Assembly: GCF_014650895.1 (NCBI RefSeq)
Contig: NZ_BMVV01000004.1
Location: 62,001-126,000 of the forward strand
Reading direction: 5' to 3'
From: Streptomyces omiyaensis
GTDB taxonomy: Bacteria > Actinomycetota > Actinomycetes > Streptomycetales > Streptomycetaceae
DNA length: 64,000 nt
Of this stretch, positions 1 to 8,250 are shown piece by piece (the first letter of the stretch is position 1; each line of letters starts with the position of its first letter). Position numbers and translations under genes: made by a program. The notes below the pieces were generated by a model. The model made no database searches. It was not told the origin of the DNA and worked only from the letters and a program-made list of their open reading frames with translations.

Positions 1-234
1 GGCGAGGCCGCGGAGGACGAGGAGCGCGAGCAGGCAGGCCAGCAGGGACAGCGGCATGAAGAAGCGCAGCGGTGGCGCGGCCAGTCGGCGCGGTCTCCGC
101 GGGGACTGCCGGCGACGCTGGTGGCGGGACAAGGGCGCTCCTGGAGAGGGGTGGTGCGGGCGATCGGGCACGCGCGGCCGGCCGGCGGGCCCCGGCTCCG
201 GGGGCGGCGGTCGCGGTGTGCCGTGGCGGGTCAC
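1..234 (-). CDS. N-terminal part of a membrane-anchored protein (runs off left edge)
   Basis: Reading leftwards from a GTG at 234, an open frame continues to the window edge without a stop. The first ~55 residues are Pro/Arg-rich and basic. A hydrophobic stretch then begins (FMPLSLLACLLALLVLRGLA), which looks like a signal anchor with the basic N-terminus inside. A TTG inside the basic region is an alternative start. It lies 53 bp after the 97-residue membrane protein on the same strand, so the two are probably co-transcribed. The catalytic part is outside the window, so no function can be assigned; a secreted or membrane-bound envelope enzyme is the most I can infer. Confidence 0.6.
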   Translation of the reverse strand, partial: MTRHGTPRPPPPEPGPAGRPRVPDRPHHPSPGAPLSRHQRRRQSPRRPRRLAAPPLRFFMPLSLLACLLALLVLRGLA

Positions 235-287
235 GGCGTCCGGCGGGCGGGCCGGACTTCTCGGGCGGGTGTCGCGGTCCGCGCCCG

Positions 288-581
288 CTAGGGCCAGAAG
301 GGGGGCAGGGGGCCCGAGGTGGGCAGGTACGCGGGTCCCGGCGGGACCTCCATCGCCGGGGCGTCCGACTGCATGCCGATCAGGCTGCCGCCCATGGCGG
401 CCGCCAGGATCGCGCCGACCACGGAGACCGGCCAGCCGAGGCGCCGGAACAGACGGCTGCGCAGACCCGACTGGTCGACGAACACCGGTGCCGGATCAGG
501 CTCTTGGGGACTGTATTCGGCCACCCCGAACTGCGTCGGATACTCCGGTGTGCGCCCGAAGGGCGTGGAGGCTTGGTGCAT
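288..581 (-). CDS. Small single-pass membrane protein, unknown function
   Basis: A 97-residue protein. The N-terminal ~45 residues are soluble and probably cytoplasmic, ending in an RSRLFRR basic patch. One membrane segment follows at about residues 50-68 (WPVSVVGAILAAAMGGSLIG), then a short Pro-rich tail that would be outside the cell. The start ATG is preceded by an AAAGG-like ribosome binding site about 10 bases upstream. It heads a probable two-gene unit with the truncated gene at the left edge and is divergent from the GH16-like lipoprotein gene. I do not recognise the family. Confidence 0.6.
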   Translation of the reverse strand: MHQASTPFGRTPEYPTQFGVAEYSPQEPDPAPVFVDQSGLRSRLFRRLGWPVSVVGAILAAAMGGSLIGMQSDAPAMEVPPGPAYLPTSGPLPPFWP

Positions 582-872
582 CTCGTGCGGCCTTTTTGTG
601 CAGGGAAGGAGAAGGCTGAAGGGTAGAGCGAACCGTAGCGGATGGTTCCGGTCGACTCATGCCCCATATCCGGATTTGCCATGATCCGATCAAATGCCGT
701 GACCGGATCGGTATGTCTCCGGACACGTCCCGGCCTGGGGGAGGGCAGGTCTGGACACGCGACGGAATGGCCGAAAGCTTTCGCTAGGATGACGCCTCCC
801 TTCCTGTGCGCAGCGTCCGGCCCCTCGGCACGGGCGCGCCCGGCCATCGCCCCCACGTCCCAAGGAGCCCGC

Positions 873-1823
873 GTGAGCCCGTCCCGCCGCACCTCCCGTC
901 GCCGCGCGTGGACGGCGCTCGCGCTGCCCGCCCTCCTGTGCGTGCTCGCCGCGTGTTCCGCCGCCCCCTCGGCCGGCGGGGGCGACGACGCCGCCGGGCC
1001 CGCGCGGGACGCCTCGCCGACGCCCACCGGACCGCCGGGCACCCTGTTCGACGACTTCGACTACACCGGCGCCGACGACCCCTCCCTCGGCGCGCACGGC
1101 TGGGAGGTCCGCACCGGTGGGGGCGGTCCGGGCATCAAGGACACCTGGAGCGCCGACGGCGTGGCCTTCGCCTCCGACCCGGCGGCCGAGGGGGGCAAGG
1201 TCCTCCGGCTGCGCTCCTCCACCGACGGCACCGCGCGGGGCACCACGCAGGTCGAGGTCCAGACCACGACCCGGAACTTCTTCACGGGAACCTTCGCCGC
1301 CCGGGTCCACCTCAGCGACGAGCCCGTGAGCGGGCGCGACGGCGACCACGTCGTCCAGACCTTCTTCCCGATCTCGCCCGCGGACTCCTCGGAGAACTAC
1401 AGCGAACTCGACTTCGAGTACCTGCCGAACGGCGGCTGGGGTTCGGTGGGTCCGCAGCTCGACAACGTCAGCTGGTACAAGGCCGACCCGCCGGACCGGG
1501 TCCACGGCACCCTGAAGCGGCGCCTCGGGGGCTGGCACACCATGGTGATCACCGCCATGGACGGGAAGGTCGTCTACTCCCTGGACGGCAAGGAGCTGTT
1601 CACCAGCTCCGGCAAGTACGTCCCGCGCGAGCGGATGGACATCCACTTCAGCAACTGGTTCATCGACCTCCCCTTCACCGGCGGTCCGCGCACCTGGGAC
1701 ATGAAGGTCGACTGGGTCTACCACAAGGCCGACGAGGCGGTCTCCCCGGCGGACGTCCAGAAGGCGGTGGACGGCTTCCGCGGCGCCGGCACCACCCACG
1801 TCGACACCGTCCCGAAGCCCTGA
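873..1823 (+). CDS. Secreted lipoprotein with GH16-like beta-glucanase fold
   Basis: A 316-residue protein. The GTG start at 873 is chosen because AAGGAG lies 5 bases upstream and the reading then opens with a twin-arginine-rich signal peptide ending in a lipobox (LCVLAAC, Cys28). An Asp/Gly/Pro linker leads to a concanavalin-like domain from about residue 58. The motif SELDFEYLP carries the ExDxE arrangement of GH16 catalytic acids (Glu178, Asp180, Glu182), as in lichenases. Trp- and Tyr-rich strands follow. It probably cuts a beta-linked glucan at the cell surface; the substrate cannot be read from sequence. It is divergent from the envelope gene pair at the left edge. Confidence 0.75.
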   Translation: MSPSRRTSRRRAWTALALPALLCVLAACSAAPSAGGGDDAAGPARDASPTPTGPPGTLFDDFDYTGADDPSLGAHGWEVRTGGGGPGIKDTWSADGVAFASDPAAEGGKVLRLRSSTDGTARGTTQVEVQTTTRNFFTGTFAARVHLSDEPVSGRDGDHVVQTFFPISPADSSENYSELDFEYLPNGGWGSVGPQLDNVSWYKADPPDRVHGTLKRRLGGWHTMVITAMDGKVVYSLDGKELFTSSGKYVPRERMDIHFSNWFIDLPFTGGPRTWDMKVDWVYHKADEAVSPADVQKAVDGFRGAGTTHVDTVPKP

Positions 1824-1950
1824 CCCCACCCGCCTGCCGGAGTGCGCCCCGACCGGGTCGGAGCGCACTCCGACCGGTCGCGCGTGTCGGCCGCGCGTGT
1901 GTCGGCCGGTCGCGTGCGCCGGTCCCCGCCTGGTCCCGGGAACGATCGAG

Positions 1951-1997
1951 AAAAACGATCAGGGGCCGTTCCAGATCGCTCTGAAACGGCCCCTGAT
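1951..1997 (-). terminator. Intrinsic terminator of tRNA-Pro copy 1
   Basis: ATCAGGGGCCGTT at 1958-1970 pairs perfectly with AACGGCCCCTGAT at 1985-1997 (13 bp stem). Read on the minus strand, the stem is followed by CGTTTTTC. It lies 25 bases past the 3' end of the tRNA gene, which makes it the tRNA terminator. The stem could also stop plus-strand readthrough from the GH16-like gene. Confidence 0.85.
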
Positions 1998-2022
1998 CTA
2001 CGACTGCGGGGCGAACCCCGAG

Positions 2023-2096
<74 letters not shown>

Positions 2097-2170
2097 GTGC
2101 CCGTCGGCGGCGGGCGTTCCCGCGTCGGCGTGCAGGAGAACATTACCCCACTTCGCGGGTGGAGATCACC
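2097..2170 (-). promoter_or_regulatory. Probable tRNA-Pro promoter, copy 1
   Basis: On the minus strand, TAATGT (2140-2145) sits 43 bases before the mature tRNA, inside a block GAAGTGGGGTAATGTTCTC that is nearly repeated (GAAGTGCGGTATGGTTCTC) before tRNA copy 2. The flanks beyond this block have diverged. Conservation limited to this block between otherwise different sequences suggests a shared promoter or processing signal. Confidence 0.5.
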
Positions 2171-2199
2171 CGCCGGGGGCGGGGGCGGAGAATGGCGGG

Positions 2200-2733
2200 A
2201 TGACTGGGGACGACGGACGGGCGGGACGCGGGCGGGACCGGGACGCGGAGGGGCGGGCGCGGAACGCGCGGCCCCGGGACGGGCTCGGGAGGCCGTTGCC
2301 GTACGGCTCCGAGGGGGTGGCGCGCCAGCCCGAGGGGGTGGTGCGGCGGCCCGGGGAGAGCCTGCGGGAGGCACAGCGACTGCTGGACGCGGGGATGCCG
2401 TTCCATGCCCACGAGGTCTTCGAGGACGCCTGGAAGTCGGGGCCCGGGGACGAGCGGGAGCTGTGGCAGGGACTGGCGCAGCTGGCCGTGGGACTGACGC
2501 ACGCCGCGCGGGGGAACGCGACGGGCGGGGCGCGGCTGCTGCTGCGGGGCGCCGGGCGGGTCGCCGGCCACGCGGAGGCGGGCGGGGCGGTGTACGGGGT
2601 GGACGTGGCCGGTCTGGTGGAGTGGGCCGGGGAGCTGGCCGGGCGGGTGGAGCGCGGGGCCGCCGGGGGTGCCGCGCCGCCGGACGCCGCCGCGGAGGCG
2701 CCCCGGCTGACGGGAACCGGGACGCCGGGCTGA
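2200..2733 (+). CDS. DUF309 family protein
   Basis: A 177-residue protein. The central part (about residues 50-145) matches the DUF309 helical domain, with the signature FHAHEVFEDAW followed by LWQGLAQLAVGLTH. In this family the His/Glu/Trp residues of that motif are invariant and have been suggested to bind a ligand or metal; no reaction is established. The N-terminal 40 residues are Arg/Gly/Asp-rich and probably disordered, and the C-terminus is Ala/Pro-rich. It stands alone between the tRNA and a convergent DUF488 gene. The ATG at 2200 has only a weak purine-rich region upstream, so a later start is possible. Confidence 0.75.
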   Translation: MTGDDGRAGRGRDRDAEGRARNARPRDGLGRPLPYGSEGVARQPEGVVRRPGESLREAQRLLDAGMPFHAHEVFEDAWKSGPGDERELWQGLAQLAVGLTHAARGNATGGARLLLRGAGRVAGHAEAGGAVYGVDVAGLVEWAGELAGRVERGAAGGAAPPDAAAEAPRLTGTGTPG

Positions 2734-2882
2734 CGGGGCCGGGCTGTCGGCGTGGCCGCCCGGTCGGCGGGGCGACGGCGGGAGGCGGCCGGTGCCCGAG
2801 GTCTGGCGTCCGGTGGCCTGGGTCCCAGATCCCAGATCCCAGGTCCGGTGGCCGGGGTGAGCCGTCGGGCGAGGGGCCGCGC

Positions 2883-3296
2883 TCAGGAGGTCAGTTCGTC
2901 CCTGAGGACCGCGGTGTGGCTCGCCTCCGGGTGCTTGGCGGCCGTGAGGAGGGTGACGGTGCCCCGCTCGGCGAGGACGCGGAGGCGGGTGAGAGCGGCG
3001 GCGGCCTCGGGGGCCGCCAGTTCGGCCTCGTAACGGCGGCGGAACTCGTCGTGGTCGCCCTCCCCGGGCCCGTGGTACCAACGGCGGAGCTCCGTGGACG
3101 GGGTGAGCGCTTTCGGCCATTCGTCGACCTGGGCGTCGGCCTTGGCGAGGCCGCGCGGCCAGAGGCGGTCGACGAGGACCCGGGTCCCGTCGTCGGGAGA
3201 CGGGGCCTCGTAGACGCGGCGGACGCGGACGCCGGGGGCGTCGGGGAGGTCAGGGGCGGCGGGGAGGTCGGAGGCGTCCGGGGTGGTGGCGGGCAT
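2883..3296 (-). CDS. DUF488 (YeaO-like) family protein
   Basis: A 137-residue protein with the family hallmark VLVDRLWPRGLAK near residues 42-54, then WPKALTPSTELRRWY and a C-terminal LTAAKHPEASHTAVL segment. These are the conserved blocks of the DUF488/YeaO family, small cytoplasmic proteins of unknown activity. The N-terminal 25 residues are an Ala/Pro/Asp extension. The ATG at 3296 is the first plausible start, 29 bp downstream of the TetR gene on the same strand, so the two may be co-transcribed. Confidence 0.8.
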   Translation of the reverse strand: MPATTPDASDLPAAPDLPDAPGVRVRRVYEAPSPDDGTRVLVDRLWPRGLAKADAQVDEWPKALTPSTELRRWYHGPGEGDHDEFRRRYEAELAAPEAAAALTRLRVLAERGTVTLLTAAKHPEASHTAVLRDELTS

Positions 3297-3325
3297 GGCC
3301 CCAGGGTGCGCGCCCCCGGCCCGCG

Positions 3326-3928
3326 TCACCCGTCGACGCGCAGGACGGGCAGGAGGACGGCGTCGACGAACGCGCGGGCGGCGGAGGCGTCGGGGAAGCG
3401 GTCCTCCAGGAGCCGCTCGATGCGGAGCAGGCCCATGAAGCTGGGGGCGACGAAGGCGATGGCCGGGTTGTCGGCGGCGACCTCGCCCCGGTCGACGGCG
3501 CGCTGGACCACGGCGTCGATGGCGGCGACCTCGGGGGCGATCACGGTGTCGCGCAGCGCGGTGCGCAGGTCGGGGTGCTGGAGGTAGGCCTGGGCGACGG
3601 CCTCCATGAGCTCGGTGTCGCGCTCGTGGCGGGCGGAGGCGATCCGGGCGGCCTCGTGCAGGTCGCCGGCGAGGCTGCCGGTGTCGATGCCGGTGAAGAT
3701 CACGCAGCGGCGGGCGGCGAGGGCGGCGGTGACGAGCTGCGGCTTGGTGCCCCACTGGCGGTAGAGGGTGGCCTTGCCGCACTTGGTGCGGGCGGCGACG
3801 CCCTCCATGGTCACCGCGTCGTAGCCGCCCTCGCGCAGCAGGCAGAGCACGGCCTCGTACAGCTCCGCCTCGCGCTCCGGCGTGAGCTTGCTGCGGCGGG
3901 CGGCGGCGGTGGCGGCCTGTGTGGACAT
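3326..3928 (-). CDS. TetR/AcrR-family repressor
   Basis: A 200-residue protein with an N-terminal TetR helix-turn-helix at about residues 20-65 (LLREGGYDAVTMEGVAARTK, then GKATLYRQWGTK). A C-terminal all-helical ligand-binding/dimer domain follows. The ATG is preceded by GGGAGGG, 4 bases upstream. It is divergent from the PAP2/DMT gene pair. A strong inverted repeat occupies the intergenic region (4012-4049), so it probably represses itself and that pair. The inducing ligand is unknown. Confidence 0.9.
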   Translation of the reverse strand: MSTQAATAAARRSKLTPEREAELYEAVLCLLREGGYDAVTMEGVAARTKCGKATLYRQWGTKPQLVTAALAARRCVIFTGIDTGSLAGDLHEAARIASARHERDTELMEAVAQAYLQHPDLRTALRDTVIAPEVAAIDAVVQRAVDRGEVAADNPAIAFVAPSFMGLLRIERLLEDRFPDASAARAFVDAVLLPVLRVDG

Positions 3929-4011
3929 CGGTCCCTCCCGGAAAGCTCCGGGGCTCTGCGCGCGGGGCGAGAGCACCCTTTCTCTGCACATACGAGAGTA
4001 GGGGGTGCACA

Positions 4012-4049
4012 ATCGAGACGCAAACGTATCGAGACGCTTGCGTCTCGAT
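4012..4049. promoter_or_regulatory. Probable TetR operator
   Basis: ATCGAGACG-CTTG-CGTCTCGAT at 4028-4049 is a perfect 9-bp inverted repeat with a 4-bp spacer, the usual TetR-family geometry. The left half is also directly repeated 16 bp upstream (ATCGAGACGCAAACGT at 4012), so two dimers could bind side by side. It lies between the divergent TetR and PAP2 genes. Confidence 0.75.
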
Positions 4050-4117
4050 GAAATCGGATCTAGAGTTCCTCCGTTTGTTGCAGATTTGACCGATTGACGG
4101 ATGGGAAGTGCCGCGCC

Positions 4118-4948
4118 ATGGCTACCCGGATAGGCGGGACACGCGGGCTCCGCCCCGCCTCCCCGGCGGGGGCCGCCCGGCCGCCGCTCCTGCGCGAGCT
4201 GCTGCTCGTCACCGGGCTCTTCCTCGTCTACAAGTTCGGCCGGCTCCTCGCCAACGGGCACGAGACGCGCGCCTTCCACAACGCCGACCGCGTCTGGGAC
4301 GCCGAGCGGGCCCTCCACCTCCCCGGCGAGGGCGCGATCCAGCAGCTCCTGCTGCACGGCGAGCCGCTGATCAGGGTCGCGAACACCTACTACGCGGCCG
4401 TCCACTTCCCGGCCACGATCGCCTTCCTCGCCTGGCTGTACTGGCGCCGCCCCGCCCACTACCTGTGGTCGCGCCGCGTCCTGGCGCTGGTCACCGGCGC
4501 GGCCCTGGCACTGCACATCCTGCTGCCGCTCGCACCGCCCCGGATGCTCGCCGCCAGCGGCCTCGTCGACACCGCGCGGGTCTACGGCCCGTCCGTGTAC
4601 GGCGCCGCCCCCGAGGCGGACTCGATGGCGAACCAGTTCGCCGCGATGCCGTCGCTGCACTTCGGCTGGGCCCTGATGGTCGCGATCGGCCTGATCGCCG
4701 CGACCCGCTCGCCGCTGCGCCGGTGGTGGCTGCTGCACCCCGTGCTGACGCTGCTCGTGATCGTCGGCACGGCCAACCACTACTGGCTCGACGCGGTCGC
4801 CGCGACCGTGCTCCTCGGCCTCGCGCTGCTCGTGGTTCCGGCGCCCGCCCGCCCGTCGTCGTCCTCCGCGCACCCCCCCGCCGAACCGCCCGCCCTCCCC
4901 CGGGCGCGGTCCGCCGCCGGGACCGTACCGGCGGGGGCGCTGCGATGA
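4118..4948 (+). CDS. PAP2-family (inositolphosphotransferase-like) membrane phosphatase
   Basis: A 276-residue polytopic membrane protein. The C-terminal half carries the Aur1/PAP2_3-type phosphatase signature: MPSLHFGWALM (around residues 175-185) and GTANHYWLDAVAATVLLG (around 218-235), which supply the catalytic histidines. The N-terminal motif KFGRLLANG is typical of actinobacterial members. It probably removes or transfers a phospho-head group on a lipid at the outer face of the membrane. ATG 4118 follows GGGAAG by 9 bases; an upstream in-frame TTG gives no better ribosome site. Its stop overlaps the next start (ATGA), so it is translationally coupled to the DMT-like gene. Confidence 0.8.
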   Translation: MATRIGGTRGLRPASPAGAARPPLLRELLLVTGLFLVYKFGRLLANGHETRAFHNADRVWDAERALHLPGEGAIQQLLLHGEPLIRVANTYYAAVHFPATIAFLAWLYWRRPAHYLWSRRVLALVTGAALALHILLPLAPPRMLAASGLVDTARVYGPSVYGAAPEADSMANQFAAMPSLHFGWALMVAIGLIAATRSPLRRWWLLHPVLTLLVIVGTANHYWLDAVAATVLLGLALLVVPAPARPSSSSAHPPAEPPALPRARSAAGTVPAGALR

Positions 4949-6126
4949 ACACCGCCGCCGGCACCGTGCTCGCGGTGCTCCTCTCGCTCGTCTCCGCCGC
5001 CGGGTACGCGCTCGCCGCCGTCGCCCAGGCCCGGCTCGCCGCCGCCCCCTCCACCCCCTCGGGGCGCGGGGCACTGCGGGCGCTGCTCGCGCGCGGCCAG
5101 TGGTGGTCGGCCGTCGGCCTCAACGCCGCCGGCGCGCTCGCCCACGTGGCCGCCCTCCACTACGGCCCCCTGACGCTGGTGCAGCCGCTCGGCGCGCTCA
5201 CCCTGGTGGCGGCGCTGCCGCTGGCCGCCCGCACCGCCCGCCGGCGGGTGTCCCGCACCGAGTGGCGGGGCGCGCTGTGGACCCTGGCGGGACTGGTCGG
5301 CCTGGTCGCGGTCACCGGACCGGCCGCCCCCGGCGAGGCGCTGAGCCTGCGCGAGTCCCTGGTGGTCGCGGCGGCGACGGCGCTGCTGATCGCGGCGCTC
5401 GCCGCCGGCCGGCTGCCCGGCGCCGACCGGCGGGCCTCGCGCACCGACGGGAGCGTGCGGGCCGGCGGGCTCGGGCACGCCACCGCCTCCGGGGTCGCCT
5501 CCGGGGTCGCCTCGGCGCTCACCCAGACCCTCACCGCCGCGCTCGCCGTCGGCCTGCCGGGCGGGCGGCCCGCCTGGTGGCAGACCGCCCTGCTCGCGCT
5601 GCTGATCTCCGCCTTCGCCATGGGCGGCCTGCTCCTCTCGCAGACCGCCTACCGGGGCGGGCTCGCCGCACCGCTCGCGGTCGTGAACCTCTCCAACCCG
5701 GCGGCGGCGGCCGTCATCGGCGTGGCGCTGCTCGGCGAGACCTTCCGGGCGGGCGCCTGGGGCTGGCCGATCGCCGCCGGGGCGGCGATGGTCGCGGCCC
5801 GCGGCGTCGTCCTCCTCACCACGGGCGGCCCGGCCGCCCCGGAGCCGTCGCGGAAGCCGGGGCCGGGGGCCACGCCCGAGCCCACCCCCGCGACGACCCC
5901 GGCCCTCCCCGCCCCGGCACCGGCACCCGCCTCGGCCTCCACCGCGACACCCGTCCCGGCCCCCCTCCCGACGCCCGTTCCCGTTCCCGTCCCCGCCTCG
6001 GCGCCCGCCCCGACCTCCGGCCCGGTGCCGGTGCCGGCACCGGCCGCCGCGCCGACCGCAGCCGGCCTGGCCGAGGCGCTGAGCGGGGCGTTCGTCCCCG
6101 TACCGGAAGCCGAGCCCGCCCGCTGA
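4945..6126 (+). CDS. DMT-superfamily (NIPA/EamA-like) membrane protein with Pro/Ala tail
   Basis: A 393-residue protein. The first ~295 residues contain about nine hydrophobic segments in the pattern of small-molecule DMT transporters, with the characteristic HYGPLTLVQPLGALTLV segment near residue 73 and a second half ending AVIGVALLGETF. The last ~95 residues are an extreme Pro/Ala/Val tail with repeated VPVP and APAP pairs, presumably an extended cytoplasmic or wall-spanning arm. It is coupled by a 4-base overlap to the PAP2 gene and shares the TetR-controlled promoter. Substrate is unknown. Confidence 0.75.
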   Translation: MNTAAGTVLAVLLSLVSAAGYALAAVAQARLAAAPSTPSGRGALRALLARGQWWSAVGLNAAGALAHVAALHYGPLTLVQPLGALTLVAALPLAARTARRRVSRTEWRGALWTLAGLVGLVAVTGPAAPGEALSLRESLVVAAATALLIAALAAGRLPGADRRASRTDGSVRAGGLGHATASGVASGVASALTQTLTAALAVGLPGGRPAWWQTALLALLISAFAMGGLLLSQTAYRGGLAAPLAVVNLSNPAAAAVIGVALLGETFRAGAWGWPIAAGAAMVAARGVVLLTTGGPAAPEPSRKPGPGATPEPTPATTPALPAPAPAPASASTATPVPAPLPTPVPVPVPASAPAPTSGPVPVPAPAAAPTAAGLAEALSGAFVPVPEAEPAR

Positions 6127-6289
6127 CCCGGGAACGCACGCCGGACCCGCCGGGCCCGGACGGGCCGGACGGGCCGGACGGGCCACACCAGCCCCTTCCA
6201 CCCCTCCCTCACCTCTCCCCTCACTTCCACCGCTCCTGCCCCTCCCATCCCTCCCCTCCCTCCAGCCACTCCACCCCCTTCGCGTCACC

Positions 6290-6333
6290 TTGACGACAAA
6301 CCGTCCCCGACTCTATCGTCATGATGACGACAA
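6290..6333 (+). promoter_or_regulatory. Promoter and palindromic operator of the SPFH/NADK-like pair
   Basis: TTGACG at 6290-6295 and TATCGT at 6314-6319 form a -35/-10 pair with an 18-bp spacer. A perfect 7-bp inverted repeat, TCGTCAT-G-ATGACGA (6316-6330), overlaps the -10 box. Half-site copies TGACGACAA occur at 6291 and 6325. The arrangement predicts a repressor covering the RNA polymerase site. The ATG follows 16 bases after the palindrome, so the transcript leader is very short. Confidence 0.7.
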
Positions 6334-6345
6334 GGGGGTTCTCTC

Positions 6346-7359
6346 ATGGCCGACATCACCCGCCGGGCCGGCTGGCGCCATCTCCGCTCCGCGCCCACCG
6401 CGCACATCCGCCACCAGAAGGGCGGCCGGCTCGCGCACGACGGCACCGGGCTCAGCTTCTGGTTCCGGCCGCTCAGCGCGGCGCTCTCCGAGGTGCCGGT
6501 GGACGACCGGGAGCTCGCGATGGCCTTCCACGCCCGCACCGCGGACTTCCAGGACGTGAGCGTGCAGTCCACCGTCACGTACCGGATCGGGGACCCCGCG
6601 ACCGCCGCCGCCCGGCTCGACTTCTCCATCGACCCGGACACGGGCGTCTGGCGCGGGACCCCGCTGGAGCAGATAGCGACCCTGCTGACCGAGACCGCGC
6701 AGCAGCACGCGCTCGACGTGCTCGCCCGGACCTCGCTCGCCCAGGCCCTGGTGGACGGCGTGGCGGCGGTGCGCGAGCGGATCACGGACGGGCTCGCCGC
6801 CGAGCCCCGGCTGCCGGCGACCGGCATCGAGGTGGTCGCCGTCCGCGTCGTCGCGATCCGCCCCGAGCCCGAGGTCGAGCGCGCCCTGCGCACCCCCGCC
6901 CGCGAGCAGATCCAGCAGGAGGCCGACCGGGCCACCTACGAGCGGCGCGCGGTCGCCGTCGAGCGCGAGCGGACGATCGCCGAGAACGAGCTGGCCAGCA
7001 AGATCGAGCTGGCCCGGCAGGAGGAGCGGCTCGTCGAGCAGCGCGGCACCAACGCGCGGCGCGAGGCGGAGGAGTCCGCCTCCGCCGACGCGGTGCGGGC
7101 GGAGGCCGAGGCCGCACGGAAGGTGCGCCTGGCGCGGGCGGAGGCCGAGGCGGCGCGCGAGGTCGGCGAGGCCAGGGCCGCCGCGCAGACGGCCTGGCTC
7201 CAGGCCCACGCCACCGCCGAACCGGCCGTCCTGCACGCCCTGGCGCTCACCCGGGCCGCCGAGCAGCTGCCCCGGATCGAGCACCTCACCCTCTCCCCCG
7301 ACGTCCTCACCGGCCTCCTCGCGAAGCTGGGCGGCGGCAGCGGCGGGGCGGGCGCGTGA
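6346..7359 (+). CDS. SPFH/Band-7 (slipin-like) protein
   Basis: A 337-residue protein. An SPFH/prohibitin-type domain spans about residues 15-185 (FHARTADFQDVSVQSTVTYR, then IATLLTETAQQHALDVLAR and GIEVVAVRVVAIRPEPEVERAL). A long Glu/Arg/Ala-rich coiled coil follows at about 185-285 and a short Gly-rich end. No strong membrane segment is visible, so it would be a peripheral or cytoplasmic scaffold. SPFH proteins form large ring or cage oligomers on membranes. The stop overlaps the next start (GTGA), so the NADK-like protein is made at a fixed ratio with it, suggesting a direct partnership. Confidence 0.8.
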   Translation: MADITRRAGWRHLRSAPTAHIRHQKGGRLAHDGTGLSFWFRPLSAALSEVPVDDRELAMAFHARTADFQDVSVQSTVTYRIGDPATAAARLDFSIDPDTGVWRGTPLEQIATLLTETAQQHALDVLARTSLAQALVDGVAAVRERITDGLAAEPRLPATGIEVVAVRVVAIRPEPEVERALRTPAREQIQQEADRATYERRAVAVERERTIAENELASKIELARQEERLVEQRGTNARREAEESASADAVRAEAEAARKVRLARAEAEAAREVGEARAAAQTAWLQAHATAEPAVLHALALTRAAEQLPRIEHLTLSPDVLTGLLAKLGGGSGGAGA

Positions 7360-8249
7360 GCCTCGCCCCGCGGGCGGTCCTCGTGCACCGCAGGACGGAG
7401 TACGAGGAGCTGCTCGCCCGGCACGGGACGCACGGGCAGGCCGCCTTCTTCCTCTCCGCGCGCGGCCGCTCGGCCGACGAGGTCCGGGAGCGCCACGAGC
7501 GGACCCGGCGGGCGCTCGCCGACGTCGCCGGGGCCGTGCCGCTGACGTGGCGGCAGACCCGGGTGGAACGCGCCGATCTGGACCGGTTCCTCTTCGGCCC
7601 CGAGGACGTGGTGGTGGTCGTCGGCCAGGACGGGCTCGTGGCGAACACCGCGAAGTACCTCTCCGGCCAGCCCGTCGTCGGCATCGACGCCGATCCGGGG
7701 CGCAACGCGGGCGTGCTCGTGCGCCACCGGCCGTCGGACGCCCGCCGGCTGCTGCCGTACGCGGCCGGGCCCGGGGCCGCGGCCGACGAGCTCACCATGG
7801 TCGCGGCGGCCACGGACGACGGCCAGCGGCTGCTCGCGCTGAACGAGATCTACGTGGGTCCGCCGGGCCACCAGACCGCCCGCTACACCCTGGACGCCGA
7901 GGGAGCCGGGCCCGAGTCCCAGGCCTCCTCGGGAGTGCTGGCCGGCACCGGCACGGGGGCCACCGGCTGGCTCCGCTCGCTCTGGCAGCAGCGCTCCAGC
8001 GCGCTGGCCCTGCCGTCGCCGACGGAGCCGCGCCTCGCCTGGTTCGTCCGCGAGGCGTGGCCGTCGCCGACGACCGGGACGAGCCGCGTCGAAGGCGTCC
8101 TCGGCGCGGAGGAGGGCCTGCGGCTCACCGTGGAGTCGGACCGGCTGGTCGCCTTCGGCGACGGCGTCGAGTCCGACACCCTCGACCTGACCTGGGGTCA
8201 GACCGTCCGCCTCGCCGTCGCCGACACCCGCCTCCGGCTGGTGGACTGA
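7356..8249 (+). CDS. NAD-kinase-fold protein with altered signature motifs
   Basis: A 297-residue protein. The order of motifs is that of NAD(+) kinases: a GGDGT-like turn (VVVVGQDGL, residues 86-94), an NE dipeptide (Asn163-Glu164 in ALNEIYVG) and a Gly/Thr loop (TGTGATGW, 198-205). The first motif has Gln in place of the second Gly and Leu in place of Thr. The last differs from the usual TPTGSTAY. The catalytic Asp92 is kept, so activity is possible but substrate use may differ. It is translationally coupled (GTGA overlap) to the SPFH gene. It is not the housekeeping NAD kinase, which keeps the GGDGT form. Confidence 0.75.
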   Translation: MSLAPRAVLVHRRTEYEELLARHGTHGQAAFFLSARGRSADEVRERHERTRRALADVAGAVPLTWRQTRVERADLDRFLFGPEDVVVVVGQDGLVANTAKYLSGQPVVGIDADPGRNAGVLVRHRPSDARRLLPYAAGPGAAADELTMVAAATDDGQRLLALNEIYVGPPGHQTARYTLDAEGAGPESQASSGVLAGTGTGATGWLRSLWQQRSSALALPSPTEPRLAWFVREAWPSPTTGTSRVEGVLGAEEGLRLTVESDRLVAFGDGVESDTLDLTWGQTVRLAVADTRLRLVD

Positions 8250-8250
8250 G

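Noticed and set aside
56..626. Plus-strand frames at the left edge
   Set aside because: Arg/Gly/Pro-rich without motifs; the minus strand has membrane proteins with a sensible layout here.
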